Shown: piece after piece, positions 51,671 to 62,269 of the stretch
Position numbering within the stretch: the stretch's first letter is position 1
Layout of the letters: each line of letters begins with the position of its first letter
Source: Saccharomyces uvarum
Taxonomy: Eukaryota; Ascomycota; Saccharomycetes; Saccharomycetales; Saccharomycetaceae
Assembly: GCA_947243795.1 (NCBI GenBank)
Contig: OX365935.1
Coordinates: forward strand, 310,001 to 374,000
DNA: 64,000 nucleotides
Reading direction: 5' to 3'
The notes under the pieces: generated by a model
Told to the model about the DNA's origin: nothing
Database searches by the model: none
Seen by the model: the letters and a program-made list of their open reading frames with translations, nothing else
Translations under genes and position numbers: made by a program

Positions 51671-52660
51671 ATGTTGAGATCTACTGTTACCAAAACACCA
51701 TTAAGAATATGCCGTTCCTTTCATAGAGAAGCTGTTCCCTACGATAAGACAATCAAGAATCTGCTGCTTCCCAGGGATACTAAGGTAATCTTTCAGGGAT
51801 TTACAGGTAAGCAAGGTACGTTCCATGCCAGTATCTCTCAAGAGTACGGTACCAATGTCGTTGGGGGTACGAATCCAAAGAAGGCGGGCCAGACGCATCT
51901 AGGCCAGCCTGTTTTTGCTTCTGTAAGAGATGCCATTAAGGAAACTGGCGCAACTGCGAGCGCCATTTTTGTCCCTCCACCAATTGCTGCTGCTGCTATC
52001 AAGGAAGCTATTGAGGCTGAAATTCCCTTGGCTGTGTGTATCACGGAAGGTATTCCCCAACATGACATGTTATATGTTGCAGAAATGCTGCAAACACAAG
52101 ATAAAACAAGATTGGTCGGACCCAACTGCCCTGGTATCATCAACCCGGAGACAAAGGTCAGGATCGGTATCCAACCCCCAAAAATTTTTTTACCTGGTAA
52201 GATCGGTATCATTTCTAGATCTGGAACTTTGACATATGAGGCTGTCCAACAAACCACAAAAACTAATCTCGGCCAATCTCTAGTTATCGGTATGGGTGGT
52301 GATGCATTCCCCGGTACTGATTTCATTGATGCTTTGAAATTATTCATGGAAGATGAAACTACAGAAGGTATCATCATGCTGGGTGAAATTGGCGGTAAAG
52401 CGGAAATAGAAGCCGCTCAATTTTTGAAAGAGTACAACTTCAGCAAGAGTAAGCCAATGCCCGTGGCATCTTTCATTGCCGGAGCAGTTGCTGGTCAAAT
52501 GAAAGGTGTTAGAATGGGTCATTCCGGTGCTATTGTAGAAGGGTCCGGTACTGATGCCGAGTCCAAGAAGCAAGCTCTAAGAGACGTTGGAGTTGCCGTT
52601 GTTGAATCTCCAGGTTATTTAGGTCAAGCTTTACTAGACCAGTTTGCCAAATTTAAATGA
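51671..52660 (+). CDS. LSC1: Succinyl-CoA ligase alpha subunit Lsc1
   Basis: Alpha subunit of mitochondrial succinyl-CoA synthetase, which pairs with Lsc2 to make succinate and ATP in the citric acid cycle. The product is 329 residues, equal to S. cerevisiae. The N-terminal basic presequence [20 protein letters not shown] targets the matrix. The CoA-binding fold contains [12 protein letters not shown], and the active-site phosphohistidine is H284 in [19 protein letters not shown]. The start at 51671 is the first in-frame ATG; a seven-codon open extension before it lacks one. Poly-T-rich sequence follows the stop. Confidence 0.98.
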   Translation: MLRSTVTKTPLRICRSFHREAVPYDKTIKNLLLPRDTKVIFQGFTGKQGTFHASISQEYGTNVVGGTNPKKAGQTHLGQPVFASVRDAIKETGATASAIFVPPPIAAAAIKEAIEAEIPLAVCITEGIPQHDMLYVAEMLQTQDKTRLVGPNCPGIINPETKVRIGIQPPKIFLPGKIGIISRSGTLTYEAVQQTTKTNLGQSLVIGMGGDAFPGTDFIDALKLFMEDETTEGIIMLGEIGGKAEIEAAQFLKEYNFSKSKPMPVASFIAGAVAGQMKGVRMGHSGAIVEGSGTDAESKKQALRDVGVAVVESPGYLGQALLDQFAKFK

Positions 52661-52993
52661 TTCTATTAACAAGAAAAACAAAAAAGGCAAAAAAAAAGGT
52701 TCCGGTATCTCCTTTTTTGCTTAAACAAGTGTTGAGCTGATTTTCGTTTTTTCTTATCCTTGTAGCTTTCGTTTTACAACCTATATAAATACAATCTTTT
52801 GTATATATTCATTTTTCTTTATAAATTCTACTAAAAATTTTTGAATATCATCATATTGGCAGCGTTAATATACAATGTCAGAATGTAAAATAACATGCAA
52901 TAGCAGAAAAGGTTCTTTTCTTGACAACCGCTGTCGTAGGTTGAATTTTTGTGGATATAAGGTAACAACCAACATAAAAAAAAAATTAAAACA
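52661..52993. other. LSC1 3' region, downstream of tRNA-Gly
   Basis: A 333-bp AT-rich spacer between the LSC1 stop and the 3' end of the minus-strand tRNA-Gly. TTTGTATATATTC near 52798-52810 may act in LSC1 3'-end formation, and the A run at 52977-52985 is the tRNA terminator on the minus strand. Nothing else seen. Confidence 0.45.
52977..52985 (-). terminator. Pol III terminator of tRNA-Gly
   Basis: A run of nine A residues on the plus strand reads as a T tract on the minus strand about nine bases after the tRNA 3' end, suitable for Pol III termination. Confidence 0.75.
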
Positions 52994-53065
52994 TGCGCAA
53001 GCCGGGAATCGAACCCGGGCCTCATGCTTGGGAAGCATAAATTCTAACCACTGAACCACTTGCGC
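52994..53065 (-). tRNA. tG(CCC): tRNA-Gly (CCC)
   Basis: The minus strand gives a 72-base cloverleaf starting GCGCAAGTGG and ending GGCTTGCGCA. The acceptor stem is 7 bp (GCGCAAG/CTTGCGC), the anticodon loop is TTCCCAA, so the anticodon is CCC, and the T arm has GGTTCGATTCC (B box). There is no intron. S. cerevisiae chromosome XV carries tG(CCC)O in this position, after LSC1. Confidence 0.97.
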
Positions 53066-54010
53066 TTTTAAGTTAAAATGCTATTCAGCCCTATCAATAA
53101 ACTAATCTTTTAATAACGATTGAACAGTCTGACATCTCGTAATGTATTTGTTAGAATAGGCGGTTTTGGATATACTATAATTCTTATGATTTTATCTTGT
53201 GAATAATTAATGGTTTAGTAAATAGTAATAATAAAGAATATTGTGTACAAGATTGAAGTCTGGGGCTTTTTTCCATTGTTTTTTCGTGTTTTATTGTCAA
53301 CAAAATCTACTCAGTATTGAATAATATACACCAAATCGTTTTATAAATCTAGACAAAAAAAGGAAAGTTCACCACAGTTGTATGTTTTGGAAAATAATTA
53401 GCCCATAAAAATAAGAATAAGAGAAACTATTGTCCATCCGGTTTCGATTCAAGTATGAATGACTTTGGTTTTGAGCAGAATGCGCCTATTTATATTCCAT
53501 TGCTTTTATGGCAGATGCCGGGAGGTTTAAAATTTGATTAACACTATACGAACGTAAAAGACACCACTTAGCAAACAACGTAGTAAAAACAAATGCTACC
53601 GGTTGAAAGCAGTTCATCTCGCCACTTATGCCTAGTTTCGTTTTTGAAGAATTATGTACTTTTTCTCGTAGTGTGTTTTATATTGGATAAACCGAATATT
53701 ACTGTCATTATGTAACAACTATTATATTACAGAGTAGGCTTCTGGACGAGCAAGCTCAAAATCGCCCAATAAGAATATGGATGGCACTTATGAATTCAAT
53801 TGCTTTGCGTATTAGCTGCTAGAAAGATACAGGAGGGTACTCTAGCATGTCATAAGTTTCTTTGGCCAAGTAATGTTGGCTGAAGTAGAGCTGTGAGCTT
53901 AGTCTCCACATGTTTAACAAACTGGTTCTCTCTATTCACAGGCGATAATATGAAGACTGGTCAGGGAGGAAGAGTTATAATGTAGACTAGTTAAAGTAGA
54001 AGTCTCCGCT
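53066..54010. other. Gene-poor region between tRNA-Gly and THI80
   Basis: 945 bp upstream of tRNA-Gly and downstream of THI80. It is AT-rich. I looked for delta, sigma and tau LTR hallmarks on both strands and saw none I could support. No open frame of note, RNA gene or repeat was found. Confidence 0.5.
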
Positions 54011-54967
54011 TCACAAAAAGTTTATTAATTTATCAACAAATATCTCTACATTCAAAATTATGTCATCTTCAGTGTCAATGAAACAACATTCCTTTCCGAC
54101 AAATCTATTACTACTGCTCACTCTCCCATTGACCACGCTAGTAGGCCAGTTCTTAACGTCCCATTTTAAACCTCGAGTTTCTTTAATTACAGTAGCTTCT
54201 CCAATAGGTAACAACCCACAATTTCCTATACAAGAATTTCTAAACTGAGGATTATACTTAATTAAGGTTCCATTTTTGTTGATTAAGAAAATTAAGTCAG
54301 TTACAGTTATGTAACACAGCTTAAAATAGCTCGCCTCTTTGGATAAGGTGTATAATTGCGTTATTGAATGGATCGTCTGGTCAAATCTACCACCAATACC
54401 TCCTAGGGCCAATAAGCTTATTGGAGTCACTTCCGAAAAAGCTAAGGATTCGGTCATACTATTGTATAAAGTATGGATACCCTCTTCTAACTCAATTCCA
54501 TGATTAAACTGAGCATTCTTATTGGATATTAAGGAGTGGAACTTTGGTGAATTGAAATGTAGAGAAATTAAATTTACACATTTAGTAAAATCAGTTGAAT
54601 ACTGTGTGGTTTGTCTGATTATAACAACATTTTTTTCCTTATAGTAGTTGAAAACTTTTTCTGATAGTGAGTCCAGATCACCAATGATATAATCAGGGAG
54701 ATATTTGATCCTTATGGATTCATCGTCCTTTACATAGTCATATAATCTGTTGGCCGCGCCATCTGCACATATTTTTAGATCATGAAGTTCCCAGACTTTG
54801 TAGAACAATTGTTTAGGAATGTCGATTTTTTGATTCAGTATAAGCAAAGCAGAATTGTCGCCCTTGTTTGGATTTATCAGTTCTTTCAAATTCACCTGAT
54901 TTCGGTGCTTGATTGAGTCACCATCAATTTGAATTCGCTCAGGATTCTCAATACACTCTTCACTCAT
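54011..54967 (-). CDS. THI80: Thiamine pyrophosphokinase Thi80
   Basis: Transfers pyrophosphate from ATP to thiamine to make thiamine diphosphate, the active cofactor; an essential cytosolic enzyme. From the first in-frame ATG (54967; MSEECIENPER) the product is 318 residues, close to S. cerevisiae (319). The N-terminal catalytic domain shows CADGAANRLYDY at 67-78, YIIGDLDSLSE at 93-103 and TTQYSTDFTKC at 120-130, whose acidic residues bind magnesium and ATP. The C-terminal thiamine-binding domain includes ALGGIGGRFDQTIHSI and a Ser-rich SSSNRFVG loop. An AT-rich repeat of GCATTTTT type lies 140-190 bp upstream. Confidence 0.97.
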   Translation of the reverse strand: MSEECIENPERIQIDGDSIKHRNQVNLKELINPNKGDNSALLILNQKIDIPKQLFYKVWELHDLKICADGAANRLYDYVKDDESIRIKYLPDYIIGDLDSLSEKVFNYYKEKNVVIIRQTTQYSTDFTKCVNLISLHFNSPKFHSLISNKNAQFNHGIELEEGIHTLYNSMTESLAFSEVTPISLLALGGIGGRFDQTIHSITQLYTLSKEASYFKLCYITVTDLIFLINKNGTLIKYNPQFRNSCIGNCGLLPIGEATVIKETRGLKWDVKNWPTSVVNGRVSSSNRFVGKECCFIDTEDDIILNVEIFVDKLINFL

Positions 54968-55323
54968 ACTTCTATTATTCGACTTTTTGTTACCTTTCGA
55001 GGAAATAAATAACATACAATTTTTGCCGCAGTACAACACCGTAAAAGATCAACTTTTCTTTATGAAATCCTTATCTATTACGCTTCATTTATTGTTCTGT
55101 ATTAGCTATTTTTTTCATGTTTTTCGCATTTTTTGCATTTTTCGCTATTTTGAAATATGCAGTCTGGCGAACTAAAGGCAACTATTAGAAGAAACCGAGG
55201 AGCGTGTTGAAGGGATCCAGGCATGGTTGCCAAGTTTATCATTATAACAAATACTGATTATTTCTACTGGGCTACTACATATATATGTATTTGTTTATCT
55301 ATACATAGAACCTTGTATCTGTA
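54968..55323. other. THI80 promoter and ELG1 3' region
   Basis: A 356-bp spacer. At about 55111-55151 it holds a run of short near-repeats built on TTTTTCGCAT and TTTTTTGCAT, 145-185 bp before the THI80 start. The rest is AT-rich and contains nothing I recognise. Confidence 0.5.
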
Positions 55324-57693
55324 TTACTTGTGTTTCGAAACTGCTGAATGCAAATGCTCCCACTTACTTACAACTATATTTGGATCAGCCTTAAACCATA
55401 TATTTCTCAAAATTCCATCTTGTGATAGCTGGTAGATTAAGTCCTTATGTCGTCTTTCTGATACATTTTCGCTATGATACTTAAATATTTGTTTGTTTTC
55501 ATTTTTGGCGTTCGCATCACTTTTGGCGATTTCGAAAACGTAGGGATTGATTTCTGCTCTCATTTTTTGGGCAGTGCTGCTTAAAATATGAAACTCGACA
55601 TCTTCGTCTAGAGTATCGACGTTGTAAATTCCCCTGAATTGGTTTAGAACATCAGAAATTTTTTTAGAGTTTCTTGTCCTTCTTGTTGACTGTAATTGGT
55701 CATATTTTGGTGCCCTAGAGGCTAGAAAATTTATTGTAGAGCCAGTCATCTTTTTAAACTTATTGATGAGCAGCTCATCGTCAAGCTTTCGTGACAACTC
55801 TCGACTGTAATGAAAGTGACCTTCCAGTTGTTCTTGAATATACTGGTAAACATTTAACTCGAATGGTAATAATTGCTGCCTATTGAGGTCATTTAAATGC
55901 AGTTTATAGTCTATCATGTAATCAGCTTTTAGTTTCGCTTCATCGTCCATGTTTGGGTCTTGAAAAGCACAAATGTTTTCTGGCGTCATTATGGTGGAGT
56001 CTATTTCTTGTCTTATCATTGAGTTACTTTGCGTTGCGTGTCCAACGACATCATTTAGGGATAATATTTCTGTTAAGTTTGACATTTCTTCAATACTTAA
56101 ACTGCAGGTTGATGTTGAAGTCGGTAGTTCGTTTTTGTATAGGATTAAACCACTCTCGGTATCAACGCACCAAAACTGTAAACACATTAAGCACTTTCTA
56201 ATGTCCGCGTTATTTTGTCTTATCATATCATGAAGCCAATTATCGCAAACTTCTATTTGTAGCGATTTCATATATTTTGCTAAAAATGCATAAGTCGTAG
56301 ATGAACTAACTTTCTTAGTATGAAACAAAGAGTCTTGCTCGCTTGCCAAGGCAATAAACTCACTAGGGATAAATGACAAATCATTACAGACCAATACCAG
56401 AGGCCTCCTTGAGAATTCGCAGAGTTTGTTGATCATTGACCAAAATCCTTTGTCATGTTCCTTAAATAATACATCAACGTCATTAAATAACACAAGCCCA
56501 TAATCGGATTTCCTTTTTGAAGAGTCCTTGACATAGTGTGTAGTCGTAAAATCTAGTAGAGTTTCAAATAAATCTCTCCTACTCCTGTTCATGTTTGCAT
56601 TTACTTCAAATATTTGGTACGACTTATCGTCGCCAGCAATTTCTTTCATGATTGTTTGTACCAGTGTCTTCTTTCCTATTGCGTTACCATGTATGATCAT
56701 TAAGGGCATAAATTCACGCAAATTAGGGTTTATTTCGCCATTTTCGTGGGAATCTATGCATAACTTTTCGTTTATTTCGAAGTCAGGTACGATGAAACTA
56801 GCAAGTTCGTCGTCAATCCCTTGTTGTTTGTTGGGTCTTATTATGTTTAGTAAACGGTTTCTTGCGGTAGGCTTTTCTAGTATGTGGAAAGACGTTTCAA
56901 TCCAATTTTTTATTTGCGATTTTAATTTAGGTTCAATCAAAACTTGTTTTAGTGTAGCTGGCTTGAACAGTTGTGGCCATACGCTTTTGTTTCTCTTGAC
57001 ATTTGTGTCAAATAGTTTAGGAGTTTGGTAACGGACAAGGGTAGAGGCAGTCAACTTCTTACCTTCACGAAGTATTTCATAATCATGCAGAGTGAAATGG
57101 TGTTCCAGTGACGGTATTGTGCGGGAAAGAAGTGGTATTTCAACAGCCTCATGTAATAAATCCACATCGCCATCTGGGTGAAATGATTGACACAGTGTTA
57201 GTGGTGGCTCAATTTCTTTTAGTTTGGAAATACTATTAAATCTCTTTGAAGTATCTACTGCTTCATGCTTGAGTAGATTTTTTAGTCTTGCGGCTCTTTC
57301 GACAAGTAGCGATGATTTTATTCTTGATGTGGAAATTATAGCAATATCATCATCCTGTTCGGATGCAATTTTCGCATATTTACAGACATCTTTAGAGACA
57401 TTTTCATCGATGACAATTAGATCATCGTTCGTATCATCGCTTTTTTCTTTGGCGTGTTTCATCATCAAAAAATCTTTGGCAGAGATGTGACTAGTGGGCG
57501 TGGCGTCAATTGGCTTGACGATAGAGTGATTCAGAAATATTACTGGAGAATCGTCGTGATTGGTCGTTTTGGCGTTAAAAGTGCCAGGTTTAGTATCATT
57601 ATCCTCATCAATGGTAATCTGAAGAGTGTCTTGTTTTTTAACTTTCTTCTTGTTGCCTGTCAATATGTCAGATAAAGACACGTGTCTTTTCAT
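55324..57693 (-). CDS. ELG1: Alternative RFC large subunit Elg1
   Basis: Large subunit of the Elg1-RFC clamp loader, which removes PCNA (especially SUMO-PCNA) from DNA after replication. The product is 789 residues. The disordered N-terminus has hydrophobic-acidic stretches that look like SUMO-interacting motifs (LQITIDED near 25, DLIVIDEN near 90, IAIIST near 115). The AAA part shows a Walker-A-like loop, [11 protein letters not shown] near 335, altered from the usual GxxGxGKT, as expected for this subunit. The RFC-type C-terminal helices follow. An ACGCGT (MCB) site lies 147 bp upstream, fitting G1/S expression. Start is the only good ATG. Confidence 0.95.
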   Translation of the reverse strand: MKRHVSLSDILTGNKKKVKKQDTLQITIDEDNDTKPGTFNAKTTNHDDSPVIFLNHSIVKPIDATPTSHISAKDFLMMKHAKEKSDDTNDDLIVIDENVSKDVCKYAKIASEQDDDIAIISTSRIKSSLLVERAARLKNLLKHEAVDTSKRFNSISKLKEIEPPLTLCQSFHPDGDVDLLHEAVEIPLLSRTIPSLEHHFTLHDYEILREGKKLTASTLVRYQTPKLFDTNVKRNKSVWPQLFKPATLKQVLIEPKLKSQIKNWIETSFHILEKPTARNRLLNIIRPNKQQGIDDELASFIVPDFEINEKLCIDSHENGEINPNLREFMPLMIIHGNAIGKKTLVQTIMKEIAGDDKSYQIFEVNANMNRSRRDLFETLLDFTTTHYVKDSSKRKSDYGLVLFNDVDVLFKEHDKGFWSMINKLCEFSRRPLVLVCNDLSFIPSEFIALASEQDSLFHTKKVSSSTTYAFLAKYMKSLQIEVCDNWLHDMIRQNNADIRKCLMCLQFWCVDTESGLILYKNELPTSTSTCSLSIEEMSNLTEILSLNDVVGHATQSNSMIRQEIDSTIMTPENICAFQDPNMDDEAKLKADYMIDYKLHLNDLNRQQLLPFELNVYQYIQEQLEGHFHYSRELSRKLDDELLINKFKKMTGSTINFLASRAPKYDQLQSTRRTRNSKKISDVLNQFRGIYNVDTLDEDVEFHILSSTAQKMRAEINPYVFEIAKSDANAKNENKQIFKYHSENVSERRHKDLIYQLSQDGILRNIWFKADPNIVVSKWEHLHSAVSKHK

Positions 57694-57839
57694 TGGGAAA
57701 ACCTTCTCTGGATCTAAAAGTCCAATGCTACAGTGGCATGCAACCCAGTTTAAAGGAATCGGACAGTCTAAGTGTATAAAATATGTACCTTTAATAGCTG
57801 GCTAACATTATAGTAAACTATTTTATCATCGCTAACATT

Positions 57840-57845
57840 ACGCGT
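57840..57845. promoter_or_regulatory. MCB element upstream of ELG1
   Basis: ACGCGT is the exact MluI cell-cycle box bound by MBF (Mbp1-Swi6). It is 147 bp before the ELG1 start, typical of DNA-replication genes expressed at G1/S. Confidence 0.75.
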
Positions 57846-57954
57846 TTAGGCGTTTGAAAAAAGAGAAATAGAAAAAGAAAAAAAAGAGTACTTACAATTT
57901 GTTTGTTGTGAGACGATATTTACTATACAGATGGAGAAAAGCCACAGATTGTGT

Positions 57955-58779
57955 TCAGTAACGTTCTTTTAATCTAGATGCAACGGTACGCAAGTTCCCG
58001 TAAACTTTACCTGGTGGGGAACCCAAAATCAAACTGACTACAAATTCTCTTGCCATTCTTATGTGGGTGAACCCGCCCAGGATGTGGATTTTGGAGTCGG
58101 CCAAGACAATTCTTGTTCTTGTGGCGTTCTCAATGGCGAACTTCGTCTTCCCGTCTTTACCAGCAATACGACCGATGGCTCTCGACAGATGGTCTCCTGT
58201 TAGAGTCTTGACATCTTTGACTTCAAAAGTTTCGATATATAAGTCGTCCAGTCTTAGTAGCGCAATGGAATCGTCGAGATCGAACCCTAAAGCAAAGGCC
58301 TTAATGAAATCAGCACCTTTTTGCAAGGCACCGGGGTCTGTGGTGAATTTTGGGTTTGTTCTCAGTTCTACCGATTTGGTTTTCAAGTTCATTCTGACTT
58401 GCAGCTTCAAGTGTTCTACCAATGGAGGGTAAATTTTGGTCCAGTTATTTCTCAACGGAGTCAGTCTGTGCGGTGGAACCATAATTTTTCTCGATTCAAA
58501 TTTTATTTTGTTACCTTGTGTTTTAGTAGCTGAAGTGAAACGAGGCTTCCCCTGGTCATCGACCACTACGGTTTTGGATTCCCGCACTTTCTCACTTTCG
58601 TCTTCACCGTTTCCCTCATCTTTTGTTGTGTTATCGCTGGCATCCTCTAATAGAATGTCATCGTCATTGTCTTCTTCAATGCTTTCAGTATTATTTATTC
58701 CTATAATTCTGCTTTTGCTGTTGTCTTCCCCGCTCACACTCACTATGGTATCCTTCTTTAAAGCAGTAGGTGCAACCAT
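57955..58779 (-). CDS. PNO1: 40S assembly factor Pno1 (Dim2)
   Basis: KH-domain protein that binds the 3' end region of 18S rRNA precursors, guides Nob1 cleavage and Dim1 methylation, and is needed for 40S export. The product is 274 residues, equal to the known yeast protein. Residues 30-75 are acidic and disordered. The first, diverged KH fold spans about 110-190. The second KH domain has the GKDG loop at 207-210 in IGRIAGKDGKTKFAIENAT. The sequence ends in the conserved SPPGKVYGNLRTVASRLKERY. RIO1, another 40S factor, is in the same window. An A7/T tract upstream resembles an RRPE but has no PAC partner. Confidence 0.98.
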   Translation of the reverse strand: MVAPTALKKDTIVSVSGEDNSKSRIIGINNTESIEEDNDDDILLEDASDNTTKDEGNGEDESEKVRESKTVVVDDQGKPRFTSATKTQGNKIKFESRKIMVPPHRLTPLRNNWTKIYPPLVEHLKLQVRMNLKTKSVELRTNPKFTTDPGALQKGADFIKAFALGFDLDDSIALLRLDDLYIETFEVKDVKTLTGDHLSRAIGRIAGKDGKTKFAIENATRTRIVLADSKIHILGGFTHIRMAREFVVSLILGSPPGKVYGNLRTVASRLKERY

Positions 58780-59222
58780 CTTGTAGTTTATTCTCTGTTC
58801 AAACTTATTCTCCCTTTCAAGTTGAAACTAATCTAAATCTTTATTTTAATACTGCTGACTGCTACTATTCATTTTCTAGTGATGATCATCGGAATTGTGA
58901 TTAAAAAAATTTTTTTTTTTTTTTCAAAATCTACAATTTTCCGTAATAAATGATATTTCCAGACCGTTTTACCCTATAATATTAAGTCTTTTATTTTTTT
59001 TACGCCCTGTATTTTCAATACAAACCCTTATATATATTTTAGGTTTATATAAGCTCGTGAGAAGGCATGTTTTTTTGGTTTTTTTTTTCCTCTCGTTATT
59101 GGCTCTAACCATTCCTTAATTGTGTGATTCATTGAAGTATAGGTATATATGGATTCGTATCAGGGAGTCCCAATACAGAAGATTCGTACATATAATCAGG
59201 TGGTGGGAGGTATATATGATTC
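58780..59222. other. Divergent intergenic region PNO1-MDM32
   Basis: A 443-bp promoter region with a strong A7-T14 tract at 58903-58923, further T runs near 58991 and 59070-59088, and a TATATATTTT near 59030. Such poly(dA:dT) tracts exclude nucleosomes. Confidence 0.5.
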
Positions 59223-61073
59223 ATGCTAGCCACACATTTACAGACCCCCATAATAAAGCGGTCCTTGCTTTCAATTTCAAGTCATCTCATAAGACACCAT
59301 ATTCGCGCTTACACCGTCGCTAACCATGGAAATTTCCGACCTTTGATTGCACCTCGTAAGGGTTCGTTGCCCGTGCAGTGTTTGATGGCTCAAAGGTTTA
59401 TGCGGTCTTTTCCGACAAATGATAAGTTTACCGCAAAGGCTTCCAATATCGAAACCATACTGCTGAGGAAAAATAATGAGCGAGAGTTTAAGCAAACACT
59501 TTTGGCAGATGCCAGGAATTTTCAACAGAGGTTCAAGATCAACTTGAAGTGGATCCTTATAAAAAACAACAGGCCGTTCTCTTTCAACGAAATAAGTATT
59601 ATCGCATCGTGGCTGCTTTTATCGCAGGTGTTGTGGCTTATATTAAGCACTACAACTTTTATTTCGTTCTATCTATTAGTTATGAACTCCGCCTTCAGTC
59701 AGGAATATATTCATGAAAAGAAAATTTATGAATCGCTGCTGAAATTTTTGTTTAAGGGCCATAATCGTTCTGATGGAGGTTTGCAGATTAGTTTTTCAGA
59801 TGACAATCCATCAACTGTTGCATTGTCTCCAGATTGGGAGTCAAACTCAATAGTCATAAACAAGCTAAACGTTAAGGATGAGGGTCTGGATATGGACTTA
59901 AAGTTTCATCACATTAACTTAACTGTTTCTCTGAAAAACTGGCTATTCGGTAAGGGTATGATATCGAATGCTTCTATATACGGTATTAGAGGGACCTTGA
60001 ATCTGTCAAATTTTATTGACCTAATGAACTCCTTTCAGGACGATCGTAAGACTGAAAATTTCTTAAAATCTTCAAACAATATTGAAATAACGGATTCAGA
60101 GATCTTTTTAAAACAATCTCATAGTAGCCCAGAGGCTCCAAAGTTAAAATTTGCCATTTATAATCTCTCTTTACCACGATTAAGGCTAAACCATTTTATC
60201 TCAGATGTTTTGAGCGCCAAGACATTCTCTGGTTCAATAAACAACTCTCTTTTCAATCTATTTAAGAGACAACAAAAGTTGACAGCAGTTATTGAAAACA
60301 GTAACAAAAATAAGATGGTAACATCAAAATTCGACTTTACCAATAATAATCACGAAAGTGACGAAAAGGTTACTCACCAGGATGATCCTAACTACATAAC
60401 GACGTTAAGATTAAACTTTATCAACGTCAATGACTTGAAATTCAACGGCAGCAGTAAATTCAACTGGTTAAAAGACGGGCAAGTGGAAATATTGGCTGAT
60501 ATAATGCTAACAAACTCCACTTCCCAACTATCATTAGAATCCAAATACGCAGTAGTGGATTTAAAGGTTACTTGTAAAGATCTGAAAACGACTTTTCCTC
60601 AAGAGCCACCTATGTTATCAACGGGTGACAGCATTGTTTCGCTGGATGAATTGAAACCTCTTATAATGTTTATCAATTCATATGAAGGAATGTGTAATCC
60701 AATATTGAAAGATTTCGCCGAAAATGAACTAGTTTGGAGCTCTCCTAATGTCTCGATTAATAGGCAAAGAAAATCATATCCTCTAACTACAAAAGTAACT
60801 TCTAATTCCACCAAAGAAATTATTAAGTTCCATAATCAACCAAATTCGGATGCCAGTGAAATAGTGTTGCGCTGTAAAATGGTTAAAAACCTCTCCGATT
60901 TGCAACTGGTTAATATCAATCAAATATTAGACCAAATTACCATGGAATTATATGTTGATTTGACCAAAATAGTCGAAGATTGGGAATTTAGAAACAAAAA
61001 CGACTGGATGAAACAATGGGGTACCACCTTTGCGTCACAACTACTATTGTTTGGATTTGGCGCTATGGTTTAA
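59223..61073 (+). CDS. MDM32: Mitochondrial inner-membrane protein Mdm32
   Basis: Inner-membrane protein of the Mdm31/Mdm32 family, needed for mitochondrial shape, inheritance and lipid balance (genetically tied to ERMES and cardiolipin). The product is 616 residues. A basic N-terminal region (about 1-60; many Arg/Lys, few acids) fits a mitochondrial presequence. The first membrane segment lies at 126-153 (IIASWLLLSQVLWLILSTTTFISFYLLV) and a second at the very C-terminus (FASQLLLFGFGAMV). The long part between them would face the intermembrane space and has the family's INLTVSLKNWLFGKGMI segment. MDM31 is the paralogue; the position next to PNO1 and SPP2 supports MDM32. Confidence 0.94.
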   Translation: MLATHLQTPIIKRSLLSISSHLIRHHIRAYTVANHGNFRPLIAPRKGSLPVQCLMAQRFMRSFPTNDKFTAKASNIETILLRKNNEREFKQTLLADARNFQQRFKINLKWILIKNNRPFSFNEISIIASWLLLSQVLWLILSTTTFISFYLLVMNSAFSQEYIHEKKIYESLLKFLFKGHNRSDGGLQISFSDDNPSTVALSPDWESNSIVINKLNVKDEGLDMDLKFHHINLTVSLKNWLFGKGMISNASIYGIRGTLNLSNFIDLMNSFQDDRKTENFLKSSNNIEITDSEIFLKQSHSSPEAPKLKFAIYNLSLPRLRLNHFISDVLSAKTFSGSINNSLFNLFKRQQKLTAVIENSNKNKMVTSKFDFTNNNHESDEKVTHQDDPNYITTLRLNFINVNDLKFNGSSKFNWLKDGQVEILADIMLTNSTSQLSLESKYAVVDLKVTCKDLKTTFPQEPPMLSTGDSIVSLDELKPLIMFINSYEGMCNPILKDFAENELVWSSPNVSINRQRKSYPLTTKVTSNSTKEIIKFHNQPNSDASEIVLRCKMVKNLSDLQLVNINQILDQITMELYVDLTKIVEDWEFRNKNDWMKQWGTTFASQLLLFGFGAMV

Positions 61074-61232
61074 TCATTTCCTGCACATTATACCAGACTC
61101 TCTCTTGCATATCAATAAAATACACTACACCGAAAAAACAAAAGTAGCTAATACTAAAAACGCCCATTCAAAAACATGCATAAAATATATTATGTATATA
61201 TTAAGTACTTTAAATTATATATTCAGGCCTTA

Positions 61233-61796
61233 TCATGACTCAGGTTCCTTTTTTTCATTGCGATCGACCTTAATGCCCGTCACTTTGTCGATTTTCACGA
61301 CAGGCATAAATAAATCCTCCTCCACGTTTATTTCCTTATTTAATTTTGCACCAATTCCTAATCCGTCAGGGTGTGTTCGCAAAACGTTTAAAACATTATT
61401 TTGTTTACTTTGTTGCTTTCCCCTTTTAGCATTTTCCTCAGAATCACTCTCCCATCCCATACCTCGAAGTAATGCATCTCCAAATTCTTCAATAGGTACC
61501 TCGTTATATTCTTTTTCAGTGACATATTCTTCCAAATAAGTATCATTTTTTTGATCATTGGCAATTTCCTCTAGTTTGATCACTAATTTCTTTCTGGAGG
61601 ATAATTCTCCATCAAGGTCAAACTTGTCAATGCTTTCAATCTTGATCTTATTTCGAGACTTATGCGGAATATTTGCTAGTTCTGTATCATCCAACTTAAA
61701 CAAATTGGCATTCTGTAATAAATTCTTCTTTTTGGTTTTCTTGGAAACGTTTTTCTTCAAGTTTTTGTTCCCTAACTTGAGTGATATTTTATTCAT
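61233..61796 (-). CDS. SPP2: Spliceosome factor Spp2
   Basis: Small G-patch protein that recruits and activates the helicase Prp2 for the first catalytic step of splicing. The product is 187 residues. The N-terminus is lysine-rich (KNLKKNVSKKTKKKN), probably a nuclear localisation signal. The G-patch-type segment runs from about 101 to 150, with VPIEEFGDALLRGMGWESD and HPDGLGIGAKLN, matching S. cerevisiae Spp2. The N-terminal half is much less conserved from memory. It converges on MDM32 with a 159-bp spacer. Confidence 0.95.
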   Translation of the reverse strand: MNKISLKLGNKNLKKNVSKKTKKKNLLQNANLFKLDDTELANIPHKSRNKIKIESIDKFDLDGELSSRKKLVIKLEEIANDQKNDTYLEEYVTEKEYNEVPIEEFGDALLRGMGWESDSEENAKRGKQQSKQNNVLNVLRTHPDGLGIGAKLNKEINVEEDLFMPVVKIDKVTGIKVDRNEKKEPES

Positions 61797-62269
61797 TTTG
61801 ATAGCATTTTACTTTTGGACCCAGTCCTCTTGTTCACTTTTTGTTTGGTTATTGCTTCTTGATTGTCAGTATGAAATAACTAGTACTAATATTGTATTTC
61901 TAATTTTTCCATCATTTATGTTATTTGTTCGGGTAACAAAATGATAGCGCCAGACCAATTGTAGATAATATGCTAAATGTACAAATGTTAGTATTCCTTA
62001 TATATGGAATATTAGTAAAGATTTATTAACATATGTTGATAGTAGACTAATAAACTATATTATGAATTTGTTTAAGTGATCAAAGCTTGATCAGAGATTA
62101 TATTTCCAATTAGATACAAATACAAAAAAGTTTTGTTTAATATATTACTGGCATGATTTTTAATTGTAGTTGTTACATGCTAATGATCTTCTTTTTGGCA
62201 TGAGTTGGTTCATATGACGAAGCTAATACAAATTACATTCATACATCTATAAAAAACCGAACTTTATAA
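61797..62269. other. SPP2 promoter and SMP3 3' region
   Basis: A 473-bp AT-rich spacer between minus-strand genes. It contains a hairpin of two 7-bp arms, TGATCAA and TTGATCA, around AGC at 62077-62093, and an interrupted repeat TATTCC/GGAATA near 61991-62010. No RNA gene was found. Confidence 0.45.
62077..62093. repeat. Short inverted repeat downstream of SMP3
   Basis: Arms TGATCAA and TTGATCA are separated by three bases. It lies 177 bp after the SMP3 stop and may be a protein-binding dyad or a weak RNA hairpin. Confidence 0.7.

Noticed and set aside
57994-58100. Search for a box C/D or H/ACA snoRNA near the ribosome-assembly genes RIO1 and PNO1
   Set aside because: No paired C/D or H/ACA boxes with a plausible fold were seen in the intergenic regions, and I recall no snoRNA in the syntenic S. 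cerevisiae block.
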